Assembly: GCA_045592585.1 (NCBI GenBank)
Contig: JAZNVB010000058.1
Span: 1 to 9,420 of the forward strand
Direction of reading: 5' to 3'
Length of the DNA stretch: 9,420 bases
Source: SIG440 sp045592585
Lineage (GTDB): Bacteria; Bacillota; Clostridia; Monoglobales; Monoglobaceae
Below the pieces are notes generated by a model, which was given only the letters and a program-made list of their open reading frames with translations, was not told the DNA's origin and did not search any database. Positions 1 through 5,793 of the stretch are shown here, one piece after another (positions within the stretch are counted from its first letter, which is position 1; every line of letters begins with the position of its first letter). The position numbers and the translations under genes were made by a program.

Positions 1-414
1 GGTACAGAAGAACTTGCGCACCTTGAAATGGTGGGTACGCTTATTCATCAGCTTACCAAAAACGCAACAACTACCGAGATAGAAAACAGCCCAATGGCGC
101 CCTATTATATCGATCACGGTAAAGGTGTATATGCGATTTCCTCCGGTGGAAATCCCTTCAAAGCGGAAACATTTTCTGTAACAGGCGACCCCATCGCCGA
201 CCTTGTGGAAGACTTAGCAGCAGAACAAAAAGCTCGCGCCACCTATGACAACATCCTGAGAGTTTCCGACGACCCGGATGTAAATGATGTCATTAAGTTC
301 CTGCGTGAACGTGAAGTTGTGCACTTCCAGCGTTTCGGTGAAGCGCTTGACTCAATCCAGAACAAGCCTGCCAGCCGCGACACCTTTTATATGGGTATGA
401 AGAAAGAAAAATAG
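1..414 (+). CDS. cotJC: Manganese catalase family protein, CotJC-like spore coat protein (5' truncated)
   Basis: Only the last 137 codons are in the window; the reading frame is open from base 1 and stops at TAG 412-414. Two ExxH di-manganese ligand motifs are visible: E4-L-A-H7 near the left edge and E105-V-V-H108, plus the intervening helix Glu at AAEQKAR (E75). This two-pair arrangement on a ferritin-like four-helix bundle is the hallmark of Mn-catalases. The GTEELAHLEMVGT block, the middle stretch around SSGGNPF and the short C-terminal tail fit the CotJC branch (about 190 residues in full), found in the spore coats of Bacilli and Clostridia, better than long secreted Mn-catalases. Roughly the first 50 residues are missing. 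In many genomes cotJC follows cotJA and cotJB and is transcribed in the mother cell; those genes would lie left of the window. The family assignment is secure. The CotJC label rather than a generic Mn-catalase is likely but not certain. Confidence 0.88.
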   Translation, partial: GTEELAHLEMVGTLIHQLTKNATTTEIENSPMAPYYIDHGKGVYAISSGGNPFKAETFSVTGDPIADLVEDLAAEQKARATYDNILRVSDDPDVNDVIKFLREREVVHFQRFGEALDSIQNKPASRDTFYMGMKKEK

Positions 415-455
415 TATGTAGAACAGGAAATGAGAAATTTCCTATAAAATAAGAC

Positions 456-488
456 ACCAACCGCCGGCATCTTTTGCCGGCGGTTGGT
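456..488. terminator. Bidirectional intrinsic terminator between convergent genes
   Basis: A perfect 14-bp stem (456-469 with 475-488, ACCAACCGCCGGCA and its complement) closes a 5-nt loop and is GC-rich. On the plus strand TAATGTTTCTTT follows; on the minus strand GTCTTATTTTATA follows. It sits 41 bp after the catalase stop and 10 bp before the stop of the convergent minus-strand gene, so it can end transcription from both sides. Confidence 0.9.
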
Positions 489-498
489 TAATGTTTCT

Positions 499-1857
499 TT
501 ATAGTTCCAGATTGCTTATATAATTTATCTCAAAAATTGCCGCATCACGTGTAAGGGTCAAATTATCCAGGTCGAGATACAGGCCGGGGTTGTTGGCAGG
601 GGATATGGTGTAGGTTCCGTCGTTGTTTTTGTTAACACGCCACAGATGCCCGTCAAAATCACCTGCGCTGTCAATTATAACCTCATTTCCTTCGGTAAAT
701 AAACTTTCTTTTATCTGCAAGGGTCTTTCAATATCTGACAGGTTATAAATTATATAAATTCCATTTCCGCCTTCAACCGCATCAAATATCCATCCGCAAC
801 TAAAATCAGCGCTTCCCTTTAAGATAATTTCGCCATTGTGAACGCCAAGATACCTTTTTGATGCCGGGCGAATAAACATCATATTTTCTTCAAATGCATC
901 ATCTGTCCCACGATAGATATAAACCGTGCGGTTATCATCCCATATAATCTGTGCGTTACACAGCTCCGCCACAGAACGAAGTGGCAATAACATTCTGCCG
1001 TTTTTTATTATGGTGTTTACCGGAAGGCTGCAAACTGTGCCGTTGACAATACATTCGCTTGTATTTTCAAACAACTTGATTATCGTTCCGCCAAGGGTAA
1101 TGGTTGCACTTCGGTCTTCTTCGCGCCATTCAACACGGGCATCCAGACTTTCGCAGAACTGCCTGATTGCAATATATGTATAACTGTCTATAAGCTGCGG
1201 CTGTTCGTCAGTAAAAACCAGATTTCTGCCATCCATAACCAATTTAAGCGGAGCCTCGGGAGCCGATACCCCCGAAAGCACAACAAAATTTACATCTTTG
1301 CTTAAATATTCGATATCGTATTTTTTAGCCGCAAGAACGGCTTTATACTGGCCCATTGGTAAACTGTCAACAGTTATATCCCCATCGGTTATTTCAAAAG
1401 TATCCTCTTTGGCAGTGGTCAGATTGCGTATACGCACCTCGTAGTAGGCATAATTCATCAATCCGCCATAGGAAAAATCCAGGCTGAAGGTTACGTTGCC
1501 GTCAGACCACGATTCTGCCTTAAGCTTAAGTTCAGGAAGGTATCCGTTTTCCCACTGAGCCTCAAGCACAGCATCGGATTTTATCTCAATCGACTGACCG
1601 GGTTTGTAGATTGTCTTTTTACCCTCCACCTTCCATCCGCAAAAAATCTTTCCTGTTTTTTTGGGGACAACAGACGAAATCTGTGCTACACCGCCAATAA
1701 CCTTCTGCCGTGAAAGAACCGCTACACCAGCATCGGTGTAGGAAAGCTCTGCATATTCAACATCCGTTACGTCAGGTTCCAAATCCTGCTCTGCATATGC
1801 CAATATCGGCAAAACCGACATCAACAATACTAAAATCATACATAATAATCTCTTCAT
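499..1857 (-). CDS. Secreted protein: InlB-like repeat, copper amine oxidase-N-like domain, ricin-like beta-trefoil
   Basis: Read from ATG 1857 it has 452 residues. I prefer this start to the in-frame GTG codons at 1869 and 1866: it lies one base after the upstream gene's TGA, has GGTG 6 bases before it, and gives a clean signal peptide (MKRLLC, hydrophobic core, AYA cleavage near residue 22). Residues about 64-102 resemble one Listeria/Bacteroides-type extracellular repeat (FCGW, YKPGQ, LEAQW). Residues about 204-316 match the copper amine oxidase N-terminal-like fold, with a PLRSVAELCNAQIIWD block; it is common in clostridial exoproteins and has no catalytic role. Residues about 326-452 look like a degenerate ricin-type beta-trefoil (YLGV, GHLWRVN, GTYTISP, GLYLDL), suggesting carbohydrate binding. 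No catalytic domain is visible, so a surface or wall-associated binding protein is the best description. It is the last gene of the operon with the polysaccharide deacetylase and GtrA. Confidence 0.8.
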   Translation of the reverse strand: MKRLLCMILVLLMSVLPILAYAEQDLEPDVTDVEYAELSYTDAGVAVLSRQKVIGGVAQISSVVPKKTGKIFCGWKVEGKKTIYKPGQSIEIKSDAVLEAQWENGYLPELKLKAESWSDGNVTFSLDFSYGGLMNYAYYEVRIRNLTTAKEDTFEITDGDITVDSLPMGQYKAVLAAKKYDIEYLSKDVNFVVLSGVSAPEAPLKLVMDGRNLVFTDEQPQLIDSYTYIAIRQFCESLDARVEWREEDRSATITLGGTIIKLFENTSECIVNGTVCSLPVNTIIKNGRMLLPLRSVAELCNAQIIWDDNRTVYIYRGTDDAFEENMMFIRPASKRYLGVHNGEIILKGSADFSCGWIFDAVEGGNGIYIIYNLSDIERPLQIKESLFTEGNEVIIDSAGDFDGHLWRVNKNNDGTYTISPANNPGLYLDLDNLTLTRDAAIFEINYISNLEL

Positions 1858-1858
1858 A

Positions 1859-2695
1859 TCATTCACCACTGAGCCACTGTATAAGTTGTTCTGAACTTAC
1901 TCCGTTATAAACATTATAGCGGTTAAGGTTGTACAAGCTGTTTTTGTCATAGGCTTTTATATAATTCATACCAACAGAGGTCGCCATTGTTACCCTTATA
2001 CCATTGCTTTTAAGGATATAATCTGTTATGGCATTATACTTGCCCAAAGGATAGGCAAACCCTACAAGCGGCTTTTCTAGTTCGGTTTCAAGAATGGTTT
2101 TTGACGTTAACACATCTCCACGGAAACGTGTGATATAATCCATAAGACCCTCGTTCTCAAGACGCAGAACGGTTTCTCTTACCGGACCGCTTTCAAACTT
2201 TGTGCTCTGGTGCATATCGTACGTGTGGCTTTGAATTGATATAAGTCCCGAATCTATCATTTCCTTTGCCTGCTCATAGTCGAAATGAGGGGTTATACCG
2301 TAGGTTGTGTTTTTATAAGTTTCCTTGCCCACCGAGCTGACAATTGCAAAAATTGTTGCCTTGAAGCCGAACTCTTTAAGCAAAGGAAAAGCCTCGGTAT
2401 AGTTATCAAGATATCCGTCATCAAAGGTTATGCAAACAGGCTTTTCAGGAAGGGGAAAGCCGTAATCAACATACTTTATCAGGTCATCGAGGGATACAGG
2501 GGTAAATCCGTTTTCCTCAATCGCCTCAAGGTGTTTTCTGAAATTTTCGGGGGATATTACCACATATTCGCCACTGTCGCTGACCGAATGATACATAAGC
2601 ACAGGAACTGCCGCCGTATCACCGCTTTGAGCGGAAACAGGAACAGAAAAAATCAGTATTAAAATTAAGAATATTGAAATAATTTTATTTATCAC
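1859..2695 (-). CDS. Secreted polysaccharide deacetylase (carbohydrate esterase family 4, NodB fold)
   Basis: A metal-dependent N- or O-deacetylase of cell-surface glycan. I place the start at GTG 2695 because AGGAGG (2709-2704) lies 8 bases upstream; the GTG at 2701 and TTG at 2698 are too close to it, and the ATG at 2703 is out of frame. This gives 278 residues with a signal peptide at 1-22 (MINKIIS, an Ile/Leu core, PVSA). CE4 motifs in order: VPVLMYHSV early in the mature protein; motif 1 TFDDG at 90-94 (catalytic base and metal Asp); motif 2 S-H-T-Y-D-M-H at 156-162 (metal His pair); a late AYPLGKY at 214-220. The usual RxPxG motif 3 is replaced by TRFRGDV, so the substrate cannot be read from it. 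The layout resembles the YadE/PgaB-type branch. Its stop is followed after one base by the next gene's ATG, indicating translational coupling. The substrate, peptidoglycan or exopolysaccharide, is unknown. Confidence 0.9.
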   Translation of the reverse strand: MINKIISIFLILILIFSVPVSAQSGDTAAVPVLMYHSVSDSGEYVVISPENFRKHLEAIEENGFTPVSLDDLIKYVDYGFPLPEKPVCITFDDGYLDNYTEAFPLLKEFGFKATIFAIVSSVGKETYKNTTYGITPHFDYEQAKEMIDSGLISIQSHTYDMHQSTKFESGPVRETVLRLENEGLMDYITRFRGDVLTSKTILETELEKPLVGFAYPLGKYNAITDYILKSNGIRVTMATSVGMNYIKAYDKNSLYNLNRYNVYNGVSSEQLIQWLSGE

Positions 2696-2723
2696 CAACA
2701 CATCCTCCTGAAATACTCGTCTG

Positions 2724-3122
2724 TTATCTTTTAAAAATCAGCCATTTGCTGACGGCATAATTGAATATTATCACAAAAATATTGGAAATCAGCTTCACTA
2801 TCAAGTCGTTGCAATGAAAAAAATCAACAAACACGACCATAATTATTATATCCATACATCCCGAAACCAACCGACAAGCCAGAAAGGAAAAGAATTCCAA
2901 TAATACGGCTTTGGCACCGTAATGCTTACTTTTAAAGACCATTGTGCGATTGGTTGCATAGGCAACAATTATTGACGCAATCAATGCCACAGCAGTATCT
3001 GCCGCAGTATTATCGTTAATTTTTGACATAATAAAATATGTCAAAAAATTTACTGCAACAGTAATCGCCCCGAAAGCCATATATAGAATCATTTCACGGT
3101 TTTTTCTGATAAAACTTTTCAT
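2724..3122 (-). CDS. GtrA-like family integral membrane protein
   Basis: A 132-residue polytopic membrane protein. ATG 3122 is chosen because GAGG at 3133-3130 lies 7 bases upstream; the in-frame GTG at 3128 sits right against that site. Four hydrophobic segments are visible at about 11-32, 40-58, 74-102 and 106-128, with positively charged loops. Family marks are the N58-R-T-M-V-F motif after the second segment and N121-Y-x-x-S-K-x-L-I-F at the C-terminus, both typical of GtrA/PF04138. Members are thought to help move polyprenyl-phosphate-linked sugars across the membrane for teichoic acid or polysaccharide glycosylation; no glycosyltransferase partner is present here. It is the first gene of the minus-strand operon, 28 bp before the polysaccharide deacetylase start, so a shared role in envelope glycan building or editing is likely. 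The family call is strong; the function is inferred from the family. Confidence 0.9.
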   Translation of the reverse strand: MKSFIRKNREMILYMAFGAITVAVNFLTYFIMSKINDNTAADTAVALIASIIVAYATNRTMVFKSKHYGAKAVLLEFFSFLACRLVSGCMDIIIMVVFVDFFHCNDLIVKLISNIFVIIFNYAVSKWLIFKR

Positions 3123-3164
3123 CCGCACACCTCAATCTGACAAGGTCATCATTTTCCTCAGGTC

Positions 3165-3250
3165 TGAATAAAGTCAATCATTTTAGTCGCTTGGTTCTGT
3201 CTTAAAATATGTATAAATTATAACAAAAACTATGAATATTGTCAATCATT
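3165..3250. repeat. Pair of 18-bp direct repeats around the operon promoter
   Basis: TGAATAAAGTCAATCATT (3165-3182) and TGAATATTGTCAATCATT (3233-3250) agree at 16 of 18 positions and start 68 bp apart. The second copy spans the -35 box of the minus-strand promoter; the first lies downstream of the predicted start. This spacing around a promoter suggests a repressor or other regulator binding both copies, though no candidate regulator can be named. Confidence 0.6.
3217..3245 (-). promoter_or_regulatory. Sigma-A promoter of the gtrA-like/deacetylase/secreted-protein operon
   Basis: On the minus strand, TTGACA (3245-3240), a 17-bp spacer and TATAAT (3222-3217) match the vegetative consensus exactly. 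The start of transcription would be near 3210, leaving a leader of about 90 nt before ATG 3122. No other promoter of this quality is seen in the operon. Confidence 0.85.
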
Positions 3251-3292
3251 CGCAAAACGCACTCGCATTTGCAAGTTTTTATCAAATTTCTA

Positions 3293-3321
3293 TTGTAATT
3301 TTTCTGGTTTTGTGATATTAT
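3293..3321 (+). promoter_or_regulatory. Extended -10 promoter driving the structured RNA
   Basis: TTGTAA (3293-3298), a 17-bp spacer and an extended -10 TGaTATTAT (3313-3321). The predicted start is near 3328, exactly where the long inverted repeat begins. An overlapping TATAAT lies at 3319-3324 but would need a 20-bp spacer. It diverges from the minus-strand operon promoter. Confidence 0.65.
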
Positions 3322-3327
3322 AATTAT

Positions 3328-3516
3328 GCTAAACCAATTTAATATTAAAATCCGGGGTATTTTTATGCCTTTTTTTCGCATTAAACGTTACGAATTTGAT
3401 AAAAATGCAAATTCCTTGTCGTTTAATGCGGATTATAACAAATTCATATTAAATTGGTTTAGCGACTATCGGAGTTTGCGTTTTTGTGCGGCAACTTCGG
3501 TTGTCGCATTTTTTAA
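3328..3516 (+). ncRNA. Putative structured small RNA or attenuator leader with a long nested hairpin
   Basis: The transcript predicted from the upstream promoter would start at the first base of a large, nested inverted repeat. The outer stem pairs 3328-3345 with 3446-3463, 18 bp with no mismatch. Inside it lies an asymmetric internal loop (31 nt on the 5' side, able to form a small GGTAT/ATGCC hairpin at 3356-3369, and 15 nt on the 3' side). Next come an 11-bp perfect stem (3377-3387 with 3420-3430), a small internal loop, and a 7-bp stem (3392-3398 with 3408-3414) capped by a 9-nt loop. A 23-nt linker then leads to the terminator at 3487-3516. The long rod with a large central bubble and a length near 190 nt recalls 6S RNA, but I recognise no 6S sequence signature. 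A cis-acting leader of the downstream small gene, or a small palindromic mobile element, are alternatives. The fold is certain at sequence level; the function is unknown. Confidence 0.55.
3487..3516 (+). terminator. UUCG-tetraloop intrinsic terminator or attenuator
   Basis: The stem TGCGGCAAC (3487-3495) pairs with GTTGTCGCA (3500-3508), nine pairs with one G-U, around a C(UUCG)G loop, then a run of six T and AATTT. It ends the structured RNA but stands only about 20 bases before the start codon of the 59-codon gene, so read-through or antitermination would be needed for expression from the same promoter. Confidence 0.75.
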
Positions 3517-3535
3517 TTTAGAAAGGAATTTTACA

Positions 3536-3715
3536 ATGGTTAACTACAAAAAACTCTATTTTCGTCTTTTTAATGCCATAACAGATGCCATAGAAATATT
3601 GCAACAGGCACAGATTGACGCAGAGGATTTCTACATAGAGGAAGGCGAAAGTGAAAATAACTCTGCAAAGGTAACAAAATTTAAAGTCTGCTCTAGCGAT
3701 AAAGACGAGGAATAA
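3536..3715 (+). CDS. Small conserved-looking hypothetical protein (59 aa)
   Basis: ATG 3536 follows AAAGGA (3522-3527) by 8 bases and opens a 59-codon frame ending at TAA 3713-3715. The frame could be extended upstream to ATG 3326, but that would translate the hairpin and terminator, so I reject the extension. The protein starts MVNYKKLYFRLFNAITDAIE, then an amphipathic acidic helix (LQQAQIDAEDFYIEEGESE) and a charged tail. From memory, short proteins with a YKxLYFxLFNAITDAIExLxxAQ pattern are common as unnamed proteins in clostridial genomes and prophages; I know no function. It is not secreted and has no membrane segment. It sits right behind the structured RNA and its terminator and converges on the ROK gene. 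Its relation to the RNA is the main open question. It is probably a real gene, with unknown role. Confidence 0.7.
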   Translation: MVNYKKLYFRLFNAITDAIEILQQAQIDAEDFYIEEGESENNSAKVTKFKVCSSDKDEE

Positions 3716-3759
3716 GTAGAAAAACCGTTCTTTTTTCAAGAACGGTTTTTCTACTTATT
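3711..3759. terminator. Bidirectional terminator carrying both convergent stop codons
   Basis: A 22-bp perfect stem (3711-3732 with 3738-3759) with a 5-nt loop. The TAA of the small gene (3713-3715) and the TAA of the minus-strand ROK gene (3757-3755) both lie inside the stem at mirrored positions. A T-run within each arm gives a U-tract to an inner GC-containing hairpin (AACCGTTCTT/AAGAACGGTT) in both directions. Confidence 0.9.
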
Positions 3760-4924
3760 CTACTATATTCCCGGGATATTCAATATCAAACAGTCTGTCA
3801 CACAAATTAAAAGCGGCACCTTTTACAGTATTTTCTTCGCTGATAGTTACCTCACGGATTTCCAGATCCTGCAAGAGTACAGGGTATGCACGGCTTTTCA
3901 TTTCCTGCACCGCACAATCAAGAAGGGGCCGTATTTTTACATATACCCCCATATTTATCACTATTGCCTGTGGCTTGCACAGATTTACGAGATTAGCAAG
4001 ACCTATACCCAGATACCTTCCACATTCCTCAACCGCCGATTTGGCAGCCTTGTCACATTGCTCGTATTTCTCGGCAACACACTCAAGAGTTGCGCCATTT
4101 TCACCGCTTTTTTCTTCATACAGTTTAATAAGCCTTTGTTCGGAACACATCAGCTCTAAACATCCTCGGTTTCCACAAAAGCAAAGCTCTCCGTCCTTTT
4201 CAACCGTAGTATGCCCGATTTCACCAAGCATTGCACGGTTAATTCCTCCGTGATAAAACTGACTTGCACCAATACCATTTTCAAGGTCGATAAGCAGCAT
4301 ATTCTTCTTTTCAATTCGGTTTGCGCAGCAAAAATACCACACCGCTTTAAGGAAGGACACATTATCTATAAAAACCGGAATTCCGGTTTTTTCTTCAAGA
4401 ATTGTTTTAAGGTCAAATTCCTTCCATCTGAGGCTTGCAGATACTACAAACCGGCTGTCCTCCAGAACCATTCCCGTAACCACAACCCCGATGCCCAGCA
4501 CGCTTTCACGGCCGTGCTCGTTTGCAAGGGATGCCACCTTCTCGCCCACAAGCTCAACCACCTTATCGGGCTGCATATCTGATACGTTTACACGAATACG
4601 GGTAATAATTCTGCCTTCAAGGTCGGTATAAGATACATTCACCGAATCCACGCCTATAAATACACAAATAAGCCCGTAAGCCTCGGCACGGAAACGCAAA
4701 AGGGTGCTCTTTCTGCCAACACGTTCCGCCTGCTCAACTCCGCTTTCGGCAATAAGACCCATATCAAGAAGGTACGAGGTTATATTGGTGAGCGATGCCA
4801 CCGAAAGCCCCGTTTCACGGGCAACAAGGGGCCTTGCCACATCTGGGTTTCGTCTGATGTAGCCCAGCACCTTTAATCTGTTCATTTTTTGTATTAACTG
4901 AGAATTTCCTACTGATTTATCCAT
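3755..4924 (-). CDS. ROK family transcriptional repressor (NagC/XylR type)
   Basis: 389 residues from ATG 4924, with AGGTGAG just upstream. An N-terminal winged helix-turn-helix (about 15-62) contains the recognition segment ARETGLSVASLTNITSYL, typical of ROK repressors. The ROK sugar-binding domain follows: VFIGVDSVNVSYTDLEG (88-104) takes the place of the kinase ATP loop and lacks its GGT. The GEIGHTTV block (234-241) carries the sugar/zinc His238, and C-x-C-G-x-x-G-C-L-E (248-257) supplies the zinc cysteines. Where kinases have an (E/D)N-D catalytic Asp, this protein reads I-D-N-V-S (186-190), so it should not phosphorylate sugar. It is divergent from the PIG-L/PfkB/NagB-like operon, and a perfect palindrome lies on that operon's promoter, so it most likely represses the operon until an amino-sugar ligand binds. 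The family call is very secure; target and ligand are inferred. Confidence 0.93.
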   Translation of the reverse strand: MDKSVGNSQLIQKMNRLKVLGYIRRNPDVARPLVARETGLSVASLTNITSYLLDMGLIAESGVEQAERVGRKSTLLRFRAEAYGLICVFIGVDSVNVSYTDLEGRIITRIRVNVSDMQPDKVVELVGEKVASLANEHGRESVLGIGVVVTGMVLEDSRFVVSASLRWKEFDLKTILEEKTGIPVFIDNVSFLKAVWYFCCANRIEKKNMLLIDLENGIGASQFYHGGINRAMLGEIGHTTVEKDGELCFCGNRGCLELMCSEQRLIKLYEEKSGENGATLECVAEKYEQCDKAAKSAVEECGRYLGIGLANLVNLCKPQAIVINMGVYVKIRPLLDCAVQEMKSRAYPVLLQDLEIREVTISEENTVKGAAFNLCDRLFDIEYPGNIVE

Positions 4925-4956
4925 CTTCTCACCTGTACCCTGTAACTTTCCTGCAA

Positions 4957-4985
4957 ATTATATCAAATAAAAATATTTTTGTCAA
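4957..4985 (-). promoter_or_regulatory. Sigma-A promoter of the ROK repressor gene
   Basis: Minus strand: TTGACA (4985-4980), 17-bp spacer, TATAAT (4962-4957), a perfect consensus. The start would be near 4950, giving a leader of about 25 nt. Its -35 box is 13 bp from the -35 box of the divergent operon promoter, so the two polymerase sites are back to back. Confidence 0.88.
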
Positions 4986-4998
4986 CGAAATAACCGTC

Positions 4999-5027
4999 TT
5001 GACATACCGGCTATAATCTGTTACAAT
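4999..5027 (+). promoter_or_regulatory. Sigma-A promoter of the amino-sugar operon
   Basis: TTGACA (4999-5004), 17-bp spacer and TACAAT (5022-5027), with the start expected near 5034 and a leader of about 55 nt before ATG 5089. The nearby TATAAT at 5012-5017 is only 7 bp from the -35 box and is not the matching -10. Confidence 0.85.
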
Positions 5028-5052
5028 TTATTTAAGCAATGAATAAATTGTA
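5022..5052. promoter_or_regulatory. Putative ROK repressor operator (11-bp perfect palindrome)
   Basis: TACAATTTATT (5022-5032) and AATAAATTGTA (5042-5052) are exact inverted repeats with a 9-bp spacer. The left arm covers the whole -10 box and the spacer covers the predicted start, so a bound dimer would block the promoter. AT-rich palindromes with TTATT/AATAA cores are usual for NagC/Mlc/XylR-type ROK proteins, and the neighbouring divergent gene encodes such a protein. Confidence 0.7.
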
Positions 5053-5088
5053 TTTTTACATATTTATAATCAGAAAGGATGTTACATA

Positions 5089-5793
5089 ATGAATGTATTG
5101 GCTATAGGTTGTCATCCCGACGACATAGAAGTCAACTGTGCCGGCACACTTGCAAAATGTGTTAAGCGCGGCGATAATGTTACCGTTTGCCATGTGTGCA
5201 ACGGCAATATGGGCCACGTGGTAATTCAGCCCGACGAGCTGCGTGAAATCCGCATAAACGAAGCAAAAAAAGCAGGTTCTTTGGCCGGAATTAAGGTTGT
5301 AACCTGCGACATTGGCGACCTTGTTGTTTACCATCAGAACAAGGAACACCGCGACAAGGTTGTGGATATTATCCGTGAGGCTCAGCCTGATTTTATTATC
5401 ACTCACGCACCAAACGATTATATGCCCGACCACGTTGCAGTAAGCAATCTGGTTTTTGATGCGGCATTTGCGGCAAGCTGTCCCCATTATGAAACAGGGG
5501 TTTCAATGCCATCTATGGTTACACCCATATTCTATATGGATAACCTTGGCGGAAACGAATTTCTCCCCACCGAATATGTGGACATTACTGACGAAATTGA
5601 CTTAAAGCTTGAGATGCTGGAATGTCACGAAAGTCAGCTTAAGTGGATGAGAGAGCACGACAATATTGATTTTGCAGATATGGTTAAAACCATTTCCAAA
5701 TACCGTGGATATCAGTGCGGTGCAGCTTATGCCGAGGCATTTGCACAGTGTATGGTATATCCCAAGCCAACCGTAAGGAGGATGTTGCCATAA
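5089..5793 (+). CDS. PIG-L/LmbE-family N-deacetylase
   Basis: 234 residues; ATG 5089 follows AAAGGA by 9 bases. The family's zinc and catalytic motif G-C-H9-P-D11-D12-I-E opens the protein on the first beta strand. Also visible are R-x-x-E/A-A (REIRINEAKKAG, 53-63), a TCDIGD strand (72-77), DFIITHAPNDYMPDH (101-115) with the second zinc His115 in the PDHVAVS motif, and a C-terminal domain (about 144-234) with LKLEMLECHESQL. There is no signal peptide, so it is cytoplasmic. Family members remove the N-acetyl group from GlcNAc moieties (mycothiol and bacillithiol synthesis, GPI anchors, archaeal diacetylchitobiose deacetylase). Next to a sugar kinase and a NagB-like enzyme, a catabolic substrate such as a free N-acetylhexosamine is more likely than a thiol precursor, since no glycosyltransferase is present. 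It is the first gene of the operon, and its TAA overlaps the next ATG by one base. Confidence 0.9.
   Translation: MNVLAIGCHPDDIEVNCAGTLAKCVKRGDNVTVCHVCNGNMGHVVIQPDELREIRINEAKKAGSLAGIKVVTCDIGDLVVYHQNKEHRDKVVDIIREAQPDFIITHAPNDYMPDHVAVSNLVFDAAFAASCPHYETGVSMPSMVTPIFYMDNLGGNEFLPTEYVDITDEIDLKLEMLECHESQLKWMREHDNIDFADMVKTISKYRGYQCGAAYAEAFAQCMVYPKPTVRRMLP

Noticed and set aside
3326..3535. In-frame upstream extension of the 59-codon gene to an ATG at 3326.
   Set aside because: It would translate the nested inverted repeat and the UUCG terminator, has no ribosome site, and its ATG overlaps the predicted transcription start. The peptide looks non-conserved, whereas AAAGGA precedes ATG 3536.
5012..5017. 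Perfect TATAAT as the -10 box of the operon promoter.
   Set aside because: Only 7 bp separate it from TTGACA at 4999-5004; TACAAT at 5022-5027 has the correct 17-bp spacing.
5056..5487. A 143-codon minus-strand frame opposite the PIG-L gene.
   Set aside because: It is antisense to a clear enzyme-coding frame, with no ribosome site and no domain resemblance.
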